A DNA stretch of 64,000 nucleotides from contig OX104115.1 in the NCBI GenBank assembly GCA_944474755.1, positions 66,632,605-66,696,604 on the forward strand, written 5' to 3'. The notes under the pieces are model-generated. The model did no database searches. It saw nothing but the letters and a program-made list of their open reading frames with translations, and was not told the origin of the DNA. Both the position numbers and the translations under genes were made by a program. The stretch is from Limnoperna fortunei (lineage: Eukaryota; Mollusca; Bivalvia; Mytilida; Modiolidae). This document shows, piece by piece, positions 1-13,211 of the stretch. The first letter of the stretch is position 1, and the number at the start of each line of letters is the position of its first letter.

Positions 1-19
1 TGTTAACTTAAGTGTTATC

Positions 20-490
20 ACAATAACTTTTGTTCTAGTTATCCAATTGCTTTGAAACTTTACAGTGATGTTTCTTACCATAAAAGGATGGATGGGATTG
101 ATTTTTAGGGTCCCCACATTTTTCGTTTAGAAATAAGGGACCCAAAAGGGGCCAAAAATGCCACTATTTTGTTTGTTCCCACAATAACTTTTGCTCTAGT
201 CATCCAAACGCTATGAAAATTTACAATGATTTTCCATACCATTAATAGATGGATGGGATTCATTTTTGGGGTCCCACCTTTTCTAGTTTAAAAATTAGGG
301 GCCCAAAAGGGGCAAAAAATGGTGCTTTTTAAATTGTTTCCACAATAACTTTGGTTCTGATTGACAGATTGCTTTGAAATTTTACAATAATTTTTCTTAT
401 CATAAATGGATGAATGAGATTGAGTTTGGGGCTCTTCCTTTTTCCGTTAAGGAATTATGGACCCAAAAGGGGCAAAAATGAAACTTGCGT
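20..490. repeat. Satellite-like tandem repeat, about three units
   Basis: Three diverged units begin with the same phrase (cacaataactttt) at about 20, 180 and 341, giving a period near 161 bp. Each unit also contains the phrases 'gatggatgggatt' and 'gacccaaaaggggc'. The array may continue beyond the left edge of the window. No coding potential is visible. Confidence 0.85.
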
Positions 491-3400
491 TTTAATATAT
501 GTTTTAACAGATATGCCAAAATATAAATATTAATATAAACATGCATATATTTTACAAGATAACCCTAAAAATACATTTTACACAAATTTTTCTGTATTAT
601 ATTTTACTTTTTATGTCTTGTATTGTATTATTTAACTCGTTTCCTTAAAATCTATATGCATTATTATATAAAGAACCAAATGTTTAGAACTTTAATGTCT
701 CAGATGATCATTCTCTTATATCAAAGAAGAACACATGGCAAAGAAAAATCATAAAAATTTGATTGTATTAAATGATCCTGACTTGGTTGAAGCTTTTTAT
801 AGAATATCACAAGTACATTATATCTCCACAAGCTGTTAACAACAATTAATCTTTCATATTACAATACAAATTGGGTTCCGGTTTTAATCCTCCTATTACT
901 TTAATTGAGTTTCCCCGATATGGTTACAACCATATCTTTTCTTGTGAAATCTTGAATTAAAAAAAATCTATATCTTTTGTGCTTTTTTTATTATTGAGAA
1001 ATTTCTTTTCCCTACTAATTTCTACAACATTTTTCACTGATTCAGACATCAATTTTTTTTAAATAACATGCCTATTTGAAAATCTAATTTTGATATAAAA
1101 ATCATAATCTAAATTTGCATTTTAGCGGCTTATTATGCGAGTCTTTCATTATTACCTTTCATCAAAGTTCAGTGTCAGGTAATAAATAAACAAGGCACTT
1201 CTAATATACAATTACATCACAGAAATATCTCTGCGCCCCCTCCCTTTAAAACCATCATTACCACACAGGAATCATTCACGAGAGCTTGGGATTTCGAAAC
1301 CGTCAATAAACAAAACCCAGGGAAATTAAATTTAATGTTCAATATTGACTAATTTTCTACGTAAAGGTTCCATTTTCTACCTTATAAATTATGAAATAAT
1401 CCAGAAATAAGATCAAGGCTTTCTGGATGAGTGGTCACAAGCGCGTTAAACAAAATCTAAAAATGCACTTTTATTATCAAATTATCTAAGTAACTAATAA
1501 AAGAAACAGAAAAAATACATTTTATCATGTTAAAATAAGAATGCATAAACAATTACGAAGCTTACCATATAAATCATGAAATAATCCTAGAAATGCAATT
1601 GAAGCGATGAAATACATTACGTAATATAACATAACAAAATTTTAAAATGCCTTTCGTATCAAATAAAATAACTAATTAATAAAAGAAACGCGTGTATATA
1701 CATTTTATTATGTCAAGAATGCATCAATAAAAATACTAGACTTACCCTATAGATAGTAAAATAATCCAAAAATAAAAATTGAACCGATCTATTCACACTA
1801 CCGAGATAGACACTGGTATAGCGCGCATTAATATGCAATTTTTTTGTACATCTTTACTTCTTATTAGATCGGGACAACAAAATGTATTTTAAAGCTTGAA
1901 GGATTTAACAAATACGAAAAACTGTAAATGAAATATTTTCTTTACTATTAAATTAGCCATTTTATTACTTACAACGTGAACTATATTGTAGAGTATGGTT
2001 TTTCACCTAACTACTCAATCGTACCCGAAAACAATTATATATCATTAAGAGATAATAAGAAGAGATCGAACATATGAAAACCACACAAGCACCTGACACT
2101 ATGGAATTTATTAATTTACAGTTTCAAGAAAGTTTAAAATGACCCAAAGCAGAAATAAATAGGTAAGCTACATGTCTGCCCTCAGACTCCTTTTCCTCTG
2201 AACGTACGATTAGCTGTCAAACTTACGAAAATCATTATTTAATGCCAGTGTGTTTACGTTTGAAATTTAGGGCTGAAGACATATACAGTGATTTTAATAT
2301 AGTATGTGTTATTGAAATGATTGTTAAAATGCTTGGAATTTTTTATGTCTGTTTTACTGTTGTTTGTCATTAATAAAAACAAATACATTTCCATCTTATT
2401 TTTTTTCTTTTAGTCTTCAAATTCAAATATACTTTTATAAAGTTGACGATGTCGTAATCGTTTAGTAACAATGTTTGTTTATTTTAAGTTATATATAGTC
2501 AACATCTTCACTTATTTCTGTTATTGAATAAATCATAGATCTACACTGTGGGTGCATAAGGCTGTAAACATATCTCACATTATCCGTTATATAACGACTT
2601 GACGAATATATTCCGACTATAATAGGAAGTTTGCACCCAAACTGAAATTGCCATTTCCATCAGTAGTTAGATTTGGTAATGAAAACAATAGCGATATGCA
2701 TTATCTTCTTCATGGTTTCATCAATGATTACGACTGTTTTATAACTTCTACTCAATAATTCTTAAAAACAATTGTACACACTGAACATTATTTCTTAACT
2801 AAAGGAATGCAGATAAGCTGTAAGCTCTTGTCTATAGAATCATATAGACACTAAAGTACTGCTAACGTACTATTTGTACCTTTCTCTGATTAGCAATAAG
2901 GATTACCTTTTTTCGTACACATTATAAAACAAGAAATTACGGCTGACGAATGAATAATGTGTTGTTGTGATTTATGTGTGTGTGTAAATTAAAATAGCAA
3001 AGGAAACCGACCGAGCAACACGAGACGAAAGTCCATGGACAATTAAAAATTCTTATATAGACAAACATAACGCAAAACAAAAACAAACAAAAAAAACAAA
3101 GAACAGAAAATGAGTAACCCGAACCCCATAAAAACCATATGTGCATTGGAATGATTTCTTGTGTCTCGTAATGGTGAAAGTATTTTTTGCTTTATTTGAG
3201 ATACCCTTCGTGTTACCCGTGGTCAAAATCAGTATATGGTTATAGAAAAAGAGGCATTGGAAATTACACAAGACTATGTTTTACCATCTGTCGAAGTAAT
3301 TTTAAACATTTTGCACAGGATTGATTACGATAACTTGATATGGCCGTGTATCTTCCAAACAAACGGAATAATTCATTTTTTTACCTTTCTAACTACTTTG

Positions 3401-5235
3401 ATTTATATCTATTGGTTGATTTAACATCTGCACTTTTGGAATTTTTTTTATTTCAATGTGTTTGTTTATTTATCCAAACATCTTTTGTCACAAAAACTAA
3501 ATAAACCTAGATCCTCTGCGATGTCTTTGACAACCAAAAAGTCATAACAAAAGTGATAATATTGTGATTATACTTACACAACATGTTTATTCTCATTCTA
3601 TTAATAACAATTATATTATTACTTACTTTAATATAGGTTGCTATCGGGATTTCTGAGCACGGTATGCAAGGTGAATACGTTTTTGAAGGTTAAGGAATAC
3701 CGATGACGAACGAAAATATATTACTAGCAGACACGATCAATGTTGTTTGTGTGTTACAAACGCGTACATGAATAAGAAAACAAGTTAATATTGAATTACG
3801 CTTGACCACTGTGCAGTAGCCAAACTAACCATATTTTAACTCAGTTTTAGTACTGTTGCGATTTAACATGACCCGAAGTAGTTTTTTAGACAAATAAAAG
3901 AACGCAAAATTCTATTAATGGAATAAATTCTAATCATATCAAGAAAAATGGATTAAAACGGATTGTATACATAAATATTACCTCGTCCTAGAATGCAAAT
4001 AAATACTTTGATGCCTCTGGGGAAGATTCAATCATACGAGATTGGTTCACTATCTGGAGGTTAATATTTTGACCATCCAATGCAAAAATACAGTTGTAAT
4101 ATGTTAGTATCATTTAGACGTACGCAGTATTGTTCATCTTTTTTATTGTACAGAGTAAGTATCATGTAAATAGTATTGCTCAAATTTAAAACATAGAACT
4201 CCGCTTACAAGCTATATGGACAACATTCTGGTTCTTTTTGACCGTATTTCGTTTCCAGCCGCAAAGACTTTTTTTTATTTCCTTAAAACTTTCACTTCAT
4301 TGACATTTTACACATCCGTCAAATTTATCAAACACGTTGATGCGAGTCGAACTCAACATCGTAGAATAACATCATAGGCACTAGACGCAGGTTGATATTA
4401 ATAATAACGATTATTTGTCGATTTTGTTGCACTTTAACGTATAGACTTTATATGTCGGCAACAAATAGAATTACAATCTAATGCTAAACTTAAGAGACGA
4501 AATTTAGATGATGTCAGGAAAAAGAGAAAGGCGCAAAACACTACAAAATGCAAAAATATCCGTCGAGACCCAATTCTCCATGTTGTATTATCTTTTTCTA
4601 GTCCTAAAAATAGATGAAATAGTGCTCTCTATACTTTAGGCCAACAACCCATTCAGCCAATAAAGAAATAAAAAATGTCAAATAATAGATATGAAATATA
4701 CAAATAAAAACAACCAAGTTTTAATCAAATGTATAAACACTCTTTAATACGAGATAACGATTGCACATTTTACAGCCACAGGTAAATTTCTGTCAATATA
4801 CTACTGATTTTTTTACCTTTAGCATGTAGTCATAACAAATGTTTTAGCTAAAGTAGTGTTTACTGATTGATAAAAATGTTATTAGTTCTATAGTTCAGGG
4901 GTATATATTGTCAGGGTCAACAACACACATTTTAAAATCTAGTTCTTCACCCAACTGTAACCGTTTTATCATGTCATCTGTGTCGATTTGTTCACAAGGT
5001 TATTACCATTATGTCAAGTAAACAACTTAAAATATTTCATTAACCTCATCGACAGATCTGTGTAAATCCACAATCGTATATAGGTATATCTTGTTGACTG
5101 AAATTTTAAAAATATGTTCTCTAATTTTTCGCACAATCAATTTTTTTAAAACTCGTTCATTAAACGTTCAGATTGGTATATTGCCAGATTATTATTTAAT
5201 ATTGCAATAAACCAATCAAACAAACAAACAATCAT

Positions 5236-5268
<33 letters not shown>

Positions 5269-5740
5269 CATTGGTTGCAAGTTAAATTATTAGAATAAAG
5301 AAATATTTAAGTTTAATAACTTGTCAAAAATGTAACAAATTACCGAAATAGTGTTGTTAGAAAAAAATTACAAAACCAGGCGGAAAGCGTAAACAGTTTC
5401 ATAATGTAATTCATAATTTTTAAAATATAGTCATTTGATAATGTGCATCGCATTTTTGTCAAGAAAGAAGAAAATATATTTAAAGGTTTTTATGATCTTC
5501 AAACGACAATCATGTCTTTTTTTGCCAACTTATCGTTTCACAAAACATATGTGTAAGCTTATGGTAGTAGAATAAATATACAGATTTAAATATATGCAGG
5601 ACTGATTTAATTGCTGATGTATTCCAACGATTTTTTAAATATACCCGGGAAACGGATTTGGACATTTTTTGTAGCAGTATGAAGGAACATCAAATACATC
5701 TGATTGAGGATATCTTAAAGAAAATGTTTTTTGAAGAAAT
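491..5740. other. Gene-free AT-rich stretch
   Basis: No open frame here looks like a gene; the short ones (for example 2937-3424) have biased composition and no family resemblance. An (ATCA)n microsatellite lies at about 5237-5268. Otherwise I see nothing I can name. Confidence 0.6.
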
Positions 5741-5746
5741 GTTATA

Positions 5747-6298
5747 TTATGAACAGTTCCCAAATTTATCCGAAACTTCGTGGTACTGACAAGGTACGTT
5801 GTCGTCTGTTACGAACCACGTGTCCATGAATGTGAACCCTGGAGTCAACCATCCATGACATTTTGCACCCTCGAATATCTGATCTCCAATGTAGGTACTA
5901 TTCTGCAACCAGTTCGGTTTAACTACAGTGCAGTATTGGTCCTTACTGCATAGTAAACAGCATGTTTTGGCCTCAGGGTAATGAAGGTACAAATTGCTGT
6001 CGTTTGAAAATATGAGGCTACGTGGTGCTTTTTTGTCGTGATCGCTAAGTTGTTGATTCATACAAAGCCAATCTTTTTGTCCTCTTAGGTGATCAAATCT
6101 AGCTTGTTTTTGATCAAAATTGTAATACCAAGAACCGTTGTTTTTAAAAATCTCTATAAATCGTAAATGTGCCTGTTCTTCGAAATCTACACTGAACGCT
6201 GTTGGCCACAAAGGTGGAACAAAAGGGGAGCCACTTATTAGGACGACATACACTGATAACAAAACCAGACTCTTAATCTTCTTTATTGTGTGTCCCAC
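5747..6298 (-). CDS. Secreted cysteine-rich protein of unrecognised family (paralogue 1)
   Basis: I do not recognise the family with certainty. The layout of a signal-like hydrophobic stretch, an aromatic beta-rich domain and spaced cysteines resembles ependymin-type secreted proteins only superficially. The exon appears to start after an acceptor (ccacag) at 6299-6300 and encodes a hydrophobic leader (KSLVLLSVYVVLISG). Then come FSVDFEE, NNGSWYYNF, RFDHLRGQ, YPEAKTCCLLC, CTVVKPNWL and VPCQYHE. Several N-glycosylation sequons (NGS, NDS, NST) fit an extracellular protein. All these blocks are shared with the gene at 8447-9103. The initiator codon is probably in an upstream exon; an in-frame ATG at 6364 is the alternative. 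It stops soon after VPCQYHE, about 40 residues earlier than its paralogue, so it is either C-terminally truncated or has another exon that I cannot see. Confidence 0.7.
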   Translation of the reverse strand: MGHTIKKIKSLVLLSVYVVLISGSPFVPPLWPTAFSVDFEEQAHLRFIEIFKNNGSWYYNFDQKQARFDHLRGQKDWLCMNQQLSDHDKKAPRSLIFSNDSNLYLHYPEAKTCCLLCSKDQYCTVVKPNWLQNSTYIGDQIFEGAKCHGWLTPGFTFMDTWFVTDDNVPCQYHEVSDKFGNCS

Positions 6299-6429
6299 TG
6301 TGGAAATAATTAAACAATAAATTAAATTATTGAAACTTTCAAGTATGCTAAGTCCAATATACATGCAAGTTCACCGGACATTGTTATCAACAAACACTAG
6401 TTGTCAGTATCACATATATATGACGAAAC

Positions 6430-6835
6430 AATATTGATTGATTTATTGATTGGGTGCTTGCTTTAAGTTCAACTATATTCAGGACGGGAACGAGTTAACA
6501 AACGTAAATAAACGTAAGTAGAGGTAGGATAGGACACAAAATTTCGACCGCCATTGGAAAAGTATGGCGTTTTTTGGTATGGGCAGAGAATTTAGCTTTT
6601 GTAGCGGCTACAATGAGCCTACTCTTATTCGAAATCTACAAAAGGCTAGGGGTCTTTAGCGTGCAAGGAGCGTTATATGACAACCCCCAACGAGAGTGTC
6701 TCCCCTATCCGCCACCCGGGAATGTGCTGGGCTGCTCTGTGGGTCGAGCATTGGGAACCCTCCAAAACAATAAACTTAATTGTTATCAAGCTCTAAAGCA
6801 TAATTATGTTTTGAATGTATCACAACTGTTACATT
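6430..6835 (+). repeat. Dispersed ~400-bp repeat family B, copy 1
   Basis: This segment recurs in the window at 7965-8215, 9833-10250, 35265-35575, 50100-50290 and 59730-59960, in both orientations. Shared landmarks are 'gagttaacaaacg', 'gaaaagtatgg', 'gctacaatgagcctact' and 'gtgggtcgagcattggga'. The 87-residue open frame at 6574-6837 lies inside the repeat and is not a gene. Its size and dispersal suggest a non-autonomous retroposon, but I see no clear Pol III boxes. Confidence 0.75.
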
Positions 6836-7739
6836 AACGGCTCTGTTGTACTAAACTTTAACATAACGTTAACATACAAGAGGAATCAGTATAATTAGCT
6901 GTGGTAGAATGTTTTGGATATTCATTGATAATTAGGTCAACTGATTTAATGGATTTTTTTAATGGCTCAAAACACTTAAGAAACTACGATGTGGGTGAAA
7001 TTATTCTAAAAAGGTAAAACCAAAAGAAGGTGTTTTTGTTGTCATTGTTAAAAAAGTTTGTAACCTAACAATGAATAAGAAATTCGATCTATCTGATTGA
7101 ATGATACTAATTATTATGTTAATACCTTCACTGTTTCAACGCTTTCAATAATACTTTTTGTCTAAAAATATGGTTAACTTATATATAAATGTACATTTCA
7201 TACTTATAATGTCCTTATGTTACCCATTCAAACTCTCCCCCTCCCGAATGACATAAAAGAAATTGCGGGTGCTGTATACATTAAATTACTTTTTGCAAGA
7301 AAAAATTAAAATAACTCACTCTCTAATCAAAATCGCAAATCCCTAAGTCCTATATATTCAGCACAAATAACAAATTATAGAATGTGTGATATAATTATAT
7401 GGTTTATCTTAATGTGATTTATTTTTGAAAAGTCGGTCAAACGATTAGATTTTAAAAATGCGTTTGAAGAAGTTAGTTTAAAGTAAGCATGTCATCTTTG
7501 ACTAAATGTTTCACATTGTTTAAATAGGTATTGCATCTTGCATTTCGACCACATTCTTTGAACAGTATTTTTCTAGGCCATGTATATATTATTTGATATG
7601 TTGGTCTATAAGTTGCATCTTTGTGAATTGGATAAAATTTTAATAAAATTTCAGGTGGAAGTTATACAATGAGACTATATCACAACAAAATGGTGGGAAG
7701 TTAAAAAATTTCAGGCTACAATTTCAAAACGTTACAAGT

Positions 7740-7917
7740 GCAAAGTACCGAAGAAAACCCCGACCTTCGGTAGGACAACTGGTAATCCTTGTCAATTAAG
7801 TTTTGAATCGGGCGCACCGTTACCGTAGTGAGACTCTAACCAGCAATCTCAGTGTTGACAGACCACGTGATCAATAGCAGACAACAACCTTAACTACTCG
7901 GCCACCGAGGCCCCGGA
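7740..7917 (-). mobile_element. tRNA-derived SINE (family A), partial
   Basis: Reverse-complement match to the SINE at 11549-11805. It runs from the 'gaggcctcggtgg' head at the right through 'gtcaacactgaga' to the 'accccgaccttcggtagga' body at the left. The tail is missing. Confidence 0.8.
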
Positions 7918-7964
7918 AAAATAGACGACAATTGATCAGAAAATAGCGCATGCACTTGGTCGCT

Positions 7965-8215
7965 GAAAATTTAGTCTTTTGCAGCATCTGCAACTAGTTT
8001 ACTCTTATTGACACTTATACAAATCAAAGTGGATAGAGCGTGGCACTCTTCGAACCAATAATTAACTATCGTATGCGCGGCCATGTTTTCGTATCTTACC
8101 CTGGCAGGTCCCAATGTGAGGAAAGGTAGCTTCTAACCAAAACACGAAAGACGGCGTTGTGAGTCGAGCAATGGGAATTTTCCCAGTATGGTCTCAGCTA
8201 AGGAAACTAAAGAAG
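7965..8215 (+). repeat. Dispersed repeat family B, degenerate copy
   Basis: Diverged copy of the repeat at 6430-6835. Recognisable parts are 'cagcatctgcaactagtttactcttat' (broken by substitutions) and 'tgagtcgagcaatgggaat' near the end. It follows almost directly after a SINE copy. Confidence 0.55.
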
Positions 8216-8446
8216 GACTACAAATAAAAAATTATTAAACTTTACTATAGAAATATGGGTATGTGGTTTTATTCCGACTCAATCAAAAGACTTTCACTAG
8301 TTTATTTGGCATTTTATTATTATAAATCGATTTGAAAGTATACATTAAAAACTATGATTATTAAAATATCAAAAAATGGACATTCTTTTTTGGTAATATG
8401 CCTTCATGTATGATATTTGAAATTGAAATAATATATCTCATTTGCA

Positions 8447-9103
8447 TTAAAACATGAATGTTTCCGGTGGAAATGGCTTTGGACAAATATCTTTGCAATA
8501 ATCTGGGATCTCAAAGATGGATACGTTTGGTTGTCCTATCTGATAACTTGATTGATTGAAGGTCAGCGTGTGAATATAGTTTTCTTTGTACGACTGTTCG
8601 TGATACTGGCATGGAACGTTCTTATCCGTCATATATAACTCATCCACGAAGAAAATACCCGGTTTAGACCATCCAGTACAATTCTGACCTTCAAACATTT
8701 TGTTTCCGCTATATGTTGCATTTGTCAGCCATGTTGGTTTTAGAACCGTGCAACCTTCCTTCTCGCCACATAAAACGCAACAAGTCTTAGCTTCCGGATA
8801 AAACACGTACATACTACTGTGATTTGTAAATAACAAACTGCACGGCGCTTTGGGGTCATTATCACTTAGTTTCTGACCTGCGCAAAAATTGTTTGTTTGG
8901 CCTCGAAGATGATCATATCTTGCTCTTCCATTTGTAAAGTCATAGAACCAGCTTCCATTATTATGTGATAACTTTATTGTCGAATGGTACAAATCTTCTT
9001 GAAAATCTACCGAAAACGCTGGCGGCCATATTGGTGGTTTGCTTGGTGTTAATAGCCCATGACAAGATATGAAGAATCCTGCTGTAAGCAAGAGTTTGTG
9101 TAC
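8447..9103 (-). CDS. Secreted cysteine-rich protein of unrecognised family (paralogue 2)
   Basis: Most complete member of the local family. An acceptor (ttctag) at 9104-9105 opens an exon that encodes a leader (VHKLLLTAGFFISCHG). It is followed by PPIWPPAFSVDF, NNGSWFYDF, ARYDHLRGQ, a CxxxxLSDND block, YPEAKTCCVLC, CTVLKPTWL, an NAT sequon, CTGW, VPCQYHE, and a C-terminal PNVSIFEIPDYCKDICP segment with two more cysteines. The last tract is absent from paralogue 1. The initiator codon is not in this exon, and a short upstream exon is inferred. About 218 residues are encoded here. A role outside the cell is inferred from the leader, sequons and paired cysteines. Function is unknown; an ependymin-like fold is only a guess. 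Confidence 0.75.
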   Translation of the reverse strand, partial: VHKLLLTAGFFISCHGLLTPSKPPIWPPAFSVDFQEDLYHSTIKLSHNNGSWFYDFTNGRARYDHLRGQTNNFCAGQKLSDNDPKAPCSLLFTNHSSMYVFYPEAKTCCVLCGEKEGCTVLKPTWLTNATYSGNKMFEGQNCTGWSKPGIFFVDELYMTDKNVPCQYHEQSYKENYIHTLTFNQSSYQIGQPNVSIFEIPDYCKDICPKPFPPETFMF

Positions 9104-9832
9104 CTAGAAATTGAGAACAAAATGATATCGTTAAATTACACACAACAGGAGTGAATTATGCTGGGATTTTTATCAAATGTTCCAAATATAATGTCTATAC
9201 AGCCAAAATCACTTAAATTTGAACAACAAAATAAAAAATCTTCAAAAGTCAACATGGGATGATATCAATAAAATCGAAAACTACTATATGTTTCTATTTT
9301 TACTCCGCAAAATTAGGGAACCAAATTTCTACATCTGAAAGGCTTTTAGATCCTCAAATAAAGGACCTGTTCCTGTGCTGTGAATTACTTTACAAAGACC
9401 ATTCACTTCCAGTGTATAGTCTATTTAGTAAAGTTGAATGCGGAGGGCTTTAAATTGTTTTGTTCAAATACAATGTATAAATACAGCACAAACTGCACGA
9501 TTTGAGATATAATCGTTCCCCAGAAAATTTGAAAGAGGTACAGAGACACTTTTATGCAAAAATAAAAGACTTCTTAAACGTACTTGTATATTTAGCTATT
9601 AAGATACATCGGTGTGTGTAAAATATAATATGTTGATTATCAAACAAAAGGGTACTTGAAACCTAAAATGATCTGTTCAGATTCTTTAATTTGATTGTGT
9701 CGGTAGAGTATCCGCTGCAAACTTATAAAAAAAATAACTGCATTAAATAAACTTAAATTATCATGAACTAACAACTCAAATAAATAGAAAACTCTTGAAA
9801 TATAGAAAAACTTAATGTCCAGCATTTTAAAT
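9104..9832. other. Upstream region of paralogue 2, no feature recognised
   Basis: The first coding exon of the 8447-9103 gene would be expected in or beyond this interval, but I could not identify it. The open frame at 9259-9453 has no recognisable resemblance. Confidence 0.4.
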
Positions 9833-10250
9833 GGAAATTCTCTACATGATTGGCTTGGACCATACGGTAGGGTTCGTAGCGATCGACCCAGAGAGCAGCA
9901 CAGCGCGTCCCCGGGTAGCGGTAGGGGAGACCCTCTCTTGGAAGAAAGACTAGGCGCCGAACGTAGTGGGTGACATGTTTGGAGATTGCCACGCTTCTTG
10001 TACCATAAAAACGCTTTTGTACATTTCGAAAAAGGGTAGGCTCATTGTAGCCGCTACAAAAGGATAAATTCTCCGCACCTACCCAATACTCCATACTTTT
10101 CCAGTAGCAGTTATAGTATTGTTTCCTGTGTCCCATCCCACCTAAATTTAAGTTGATTTATTGTTTGTTAACTTGTTCTCGTCTTGATTATAGCTAAAAT
10201 ACTGTTCGCTGGAAGTCAGGCAAAACATTCAAATAATCACTCAATCCACA
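9833..10250 (-). repeat. Dispersed repeat family B, copy in reverse
   Basis: Reverse-complement match to 6430-6835. 'gtaggctcattgtagc' at 10035-10050 and 'catacttttcca' correspond to the landmarks there, with 'gttaacttgttctcg' at the far end. The 122-residue open frame at 9768-10136 is part of this repeat and was not annotated as a gene. Confidence 0.75.
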
Positions 10251-11540
10251 CGATTTGACTTATTTGGTCTAAAAGACCTAATGCCTTTACAGATGTAGGT
10301 CACATTAATCATGTTGTTCACAACAAAAGAAGATTTTAGTTCTAAAACTATTATAACATGAACCACATATAATGAAAAAAATCAAATTAATATTGATATA
10401 TTCGCAACAGATCTTATTTGCGAGATGAAAGAAAGATTTCAAACATTATGGTAACGTAGTTCATTTAATATATTTCACTTTGCAGCACATATACATAGAC
10501 AGAAATTTTATTTGAAGTCGGGTAATAAATGCTCTGTAGAGCTTTCAACCGACAAACAATAACAACATACATGATACATCAATACATATTAAGCACACTA
10601 AGACACATAAAACATACTAGTATATAAATCTATGTTAGCATGTAAGAAAGTACAGAACACAATAGATAAAGCACAATGAGACACATAAAACCTACTAGAT
10701 ATATATAAAAATCAGCTTACGTGTAGTAAAGCACAATTAATAGACCACCAGACATGCATAAGCAATAGGTTGAGACATGCATTAGCACTAAGCACAACAC
10801 TTACAAAGAAAACAGGAATAAAGCATAAAATCCAGAACAGAGTTAGAATATAAAAAGCAAAATTATTTGGAATTAAAATAAATATGTAAAGATATGCATA
10901 AGCACTAGTTAGAGGCACAAGGACATACACAAGCCAGGTTTTAGTATTATTTTGCAATGGCCGTAAATAATTTGCAAAGAAAAAATAGGCAATACTATTC
11001 GTGATTAAAACTCGATTTTATGTTTAACCCAGTTTTATCGCTTAAATCTCTGTACTGGTGACAATCACTGTCATGTAGTCTTTAATAAATAATTTGTTGT
11101 CTGTGTTACCCGGGACATCCTTTCTGTGTTATTGTTTGCTTCCAGAGTCTTTAGGGGTTGATTTAACGTAGTTCACAATGAATTCCGGGAAAGAAACAAA
11201 AACACATTATTCTACTTACATTGAGATTTATACTACCTTGCTAAGCTGGAATAGTCGAAACAGAACAGAACAAAAACACCAAAAAATGTTTCCCCGGTCT
11301 TCATTGCCAAATCATAAAGTTATCCCTTCATAAAGAACACAAATGGACATCCCGTATTTGCAATCCCAATGATTTTTAAAGTTTCATAAATAACTTTCAG
11401 AATCTGGTCATTGTTTTGATTGTATTGATATCTACTGTTTAACTTAAAAGCTTTTCAATGGTTAATTGTCAGAAGTCTTTTGACATTCATTTTCATAATG
11501 GTCACATTTAACTGATTTTGGCTGATAATGGAAATACATT
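10251..11540. other. Intergenic DNA with a weak local duplication
   Basis: No gene recognised. A phrase around 'gacacataaaac' occurs twice (about 10603 and 10680), suggesting a small local duplication. Nothing else stands out. Confidence 0.45.
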
Positions 11541-11548
11541 GTAACACA

Positions 11549-11805
11549 TGAGGCCTCGGTGGTCTAATGGTTAAGGTAGTATCGTCTCCTATTGTTCACG
11601 TGGTCTTTCAACACCGAGGTTGCGGGTTTGAATGTCAGTGCGGGTAGTTTATACTCTTCGCCAATCTTAATTGACAAGGATTGCCAGTTTTCCGACCGAA
11701 GTTCGAGGGTTTTCTCCGAGTACTTTGGCTTCCTCTCCAATAACGCCATGATATAGCTGAAAAATTGCTGAAAGCGGTGTTAAACATCAAATAAACAAAC
11801 AAAAT
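11549..11805 (+). mobile_element. tRNA-derived SINE (family A), near full length
   Basis: It starts with a tRNA-like head: 'ggtctaatggttaagg' resembles a Pol III A box, and 'gttgcgggtttgaat' a B box. The body contains 'aattgacaaggattgcc', 'gagtactttggcttcc' and 'catgatatagctgaaaaat', and it ends in a (CAAA)n-type tail. More than a dozen copies or fragments of the family occur in the window, which makes this the dominant retroposon here. Confidence 0.88.
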
Positions 11806-12410
11806 GAAAATTTCATCAGCATCGTAAGTGCTATATGAAAAGTTCAGATAAGTAAGTTTTTTAACAGAATAAAAGAATGTCATTTTAATGTCTCGTCTAT
11901 TGTTATTCCGTTCTACTGTTGTACTTTATCAGTTTAAAAAAGTAAAATAGTAAAATGCAGCTATTCTACATCACTCGTAAGCCTCATCGACAGTAAACGC
12001 ATTGATTTGTCATCAGCAGATTATAGCAACTCAACAGCCAAGCTTGATAACTCAATTGACGAGGTCGATTTTTTTAGCTGATTGTCAAATCAATCTTATC
12101 TCGAGTGTTATTGTGTGTTATTTGTTGTTATCACAAATCACCGATTGCCATGATTATATTAAGAAAATGTGACAGAATGCAGTCATCAAAATGAGACGAA
12201 ATCAGATGATCATTGCAACATAACCTCAATACATACTTTAATTTTAAAAGCTTGTAATTGAGACAAATCAGAACAAACTTCAATTTATTATGTATTACAT
12301 GTTACAATTGTAATGAAGATTTAATAATGCTAATACTGCTAAATAAGCTTTCACACCTAACTGATACTTTACATTATCCTTGACATGACTCGCCACCACT
12401 ACCAGACTAC
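11806..12410. other. Intergenic DNA, nothing recognised
   Basis: AT-rich sequence without open frames of note between a SINE and the element starting at 12411. Confidence 0.4.
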
Positions 12411-13211
12411 CTGGACACAGTTGTTCATCTTGTGGTTAAATTTAACCTAAGATTAAGTTTAACTATTGGTTAAAATGATTAACCTTGGTTACACAACAAA
12501 GGGTTAAATTCCTGTTGCTTGTCTTTATTTAAGCACTTGGTTATGTAACCCATGGTTATATTATTTAACCAAGAGTTAATAGGTTTTTTTATTTCCCATA
12601 ATTCTCAATTCCTTGCACATCCTTCTTTCAATGGCAGACGATCCCACCTTAGACAGAAAAAGGGTGAAAAAACCTACTTTTAGCAAGGAAAAGGAGCTGG
12701 CTATACAAAGCCAAATGTAGAAATATTATGACCTCGTAACTCTTGGCAAACAAGTACGGTAAGAAACACAACTTTAATAGGTGTTGAACAGCAAATGAAG
12801 TAATGTTTGATAAATGAGTCAATTAAAAAAGCAGAAAAGTAACTTTTCAGAAAGCAAAAGGGAGAGCAAAAAGACTGGTGGTGGACCTAATCCAAAGAAA
12901 ATAAGCCGAGCGGTCAACGTGCTAGTAAGGTCTAAGACAGCGCATCGTTTAAGACCGTCGGCAGCGGATATGAAACTTCAATAGCTGATGCGAGTATGTT
13001 AAGTAAAATTTAAACTTATTTCCGCATGTATTCCTATGTGTACGGCATTTAATCCATTCCATTGTTCAGAAAACCCATTTAACCCTTGGTTACATATTTA
13101 ACCAAGCCCTAGAAGGTGGGTTATATATTACAGTTTTAACCAAGGATTTAACCATGGTTTATATTTATCCACATGAACAAAATTTAACACAAGATGAACA
13201 ACCGGGTCCTG
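12411..13211. mobile_element. Non-autonomous DNA transposon with Myb/SANT-type ORF remnant
   Basis: The ends are inverted: 'agttgttcatcttgtg' at about 12419-12434 pairs with 'caagatgaacaac' near 13190-13202, embedded in imperfect arms of about 32 bp. Repeated GGTTAA/TTAACC motifs fill both subterminal zones. From 12631 a short frame reads ADDPTLDRKRVKKPTFSKE before a stop at 12718, and a later stretch encodes KKTGGGPNPKK. These phrases resemble the Myb/SANT-like protein that accompanies Harbinger-type transposases; the superfamily call is inference. Confidence 0.6.

Noticed and set aside
9768..10136. 122-residue minus-strand open frame
   Set aside because: Lies inside dispersed repeat family B, and other copies of the repeat do not preserve it.
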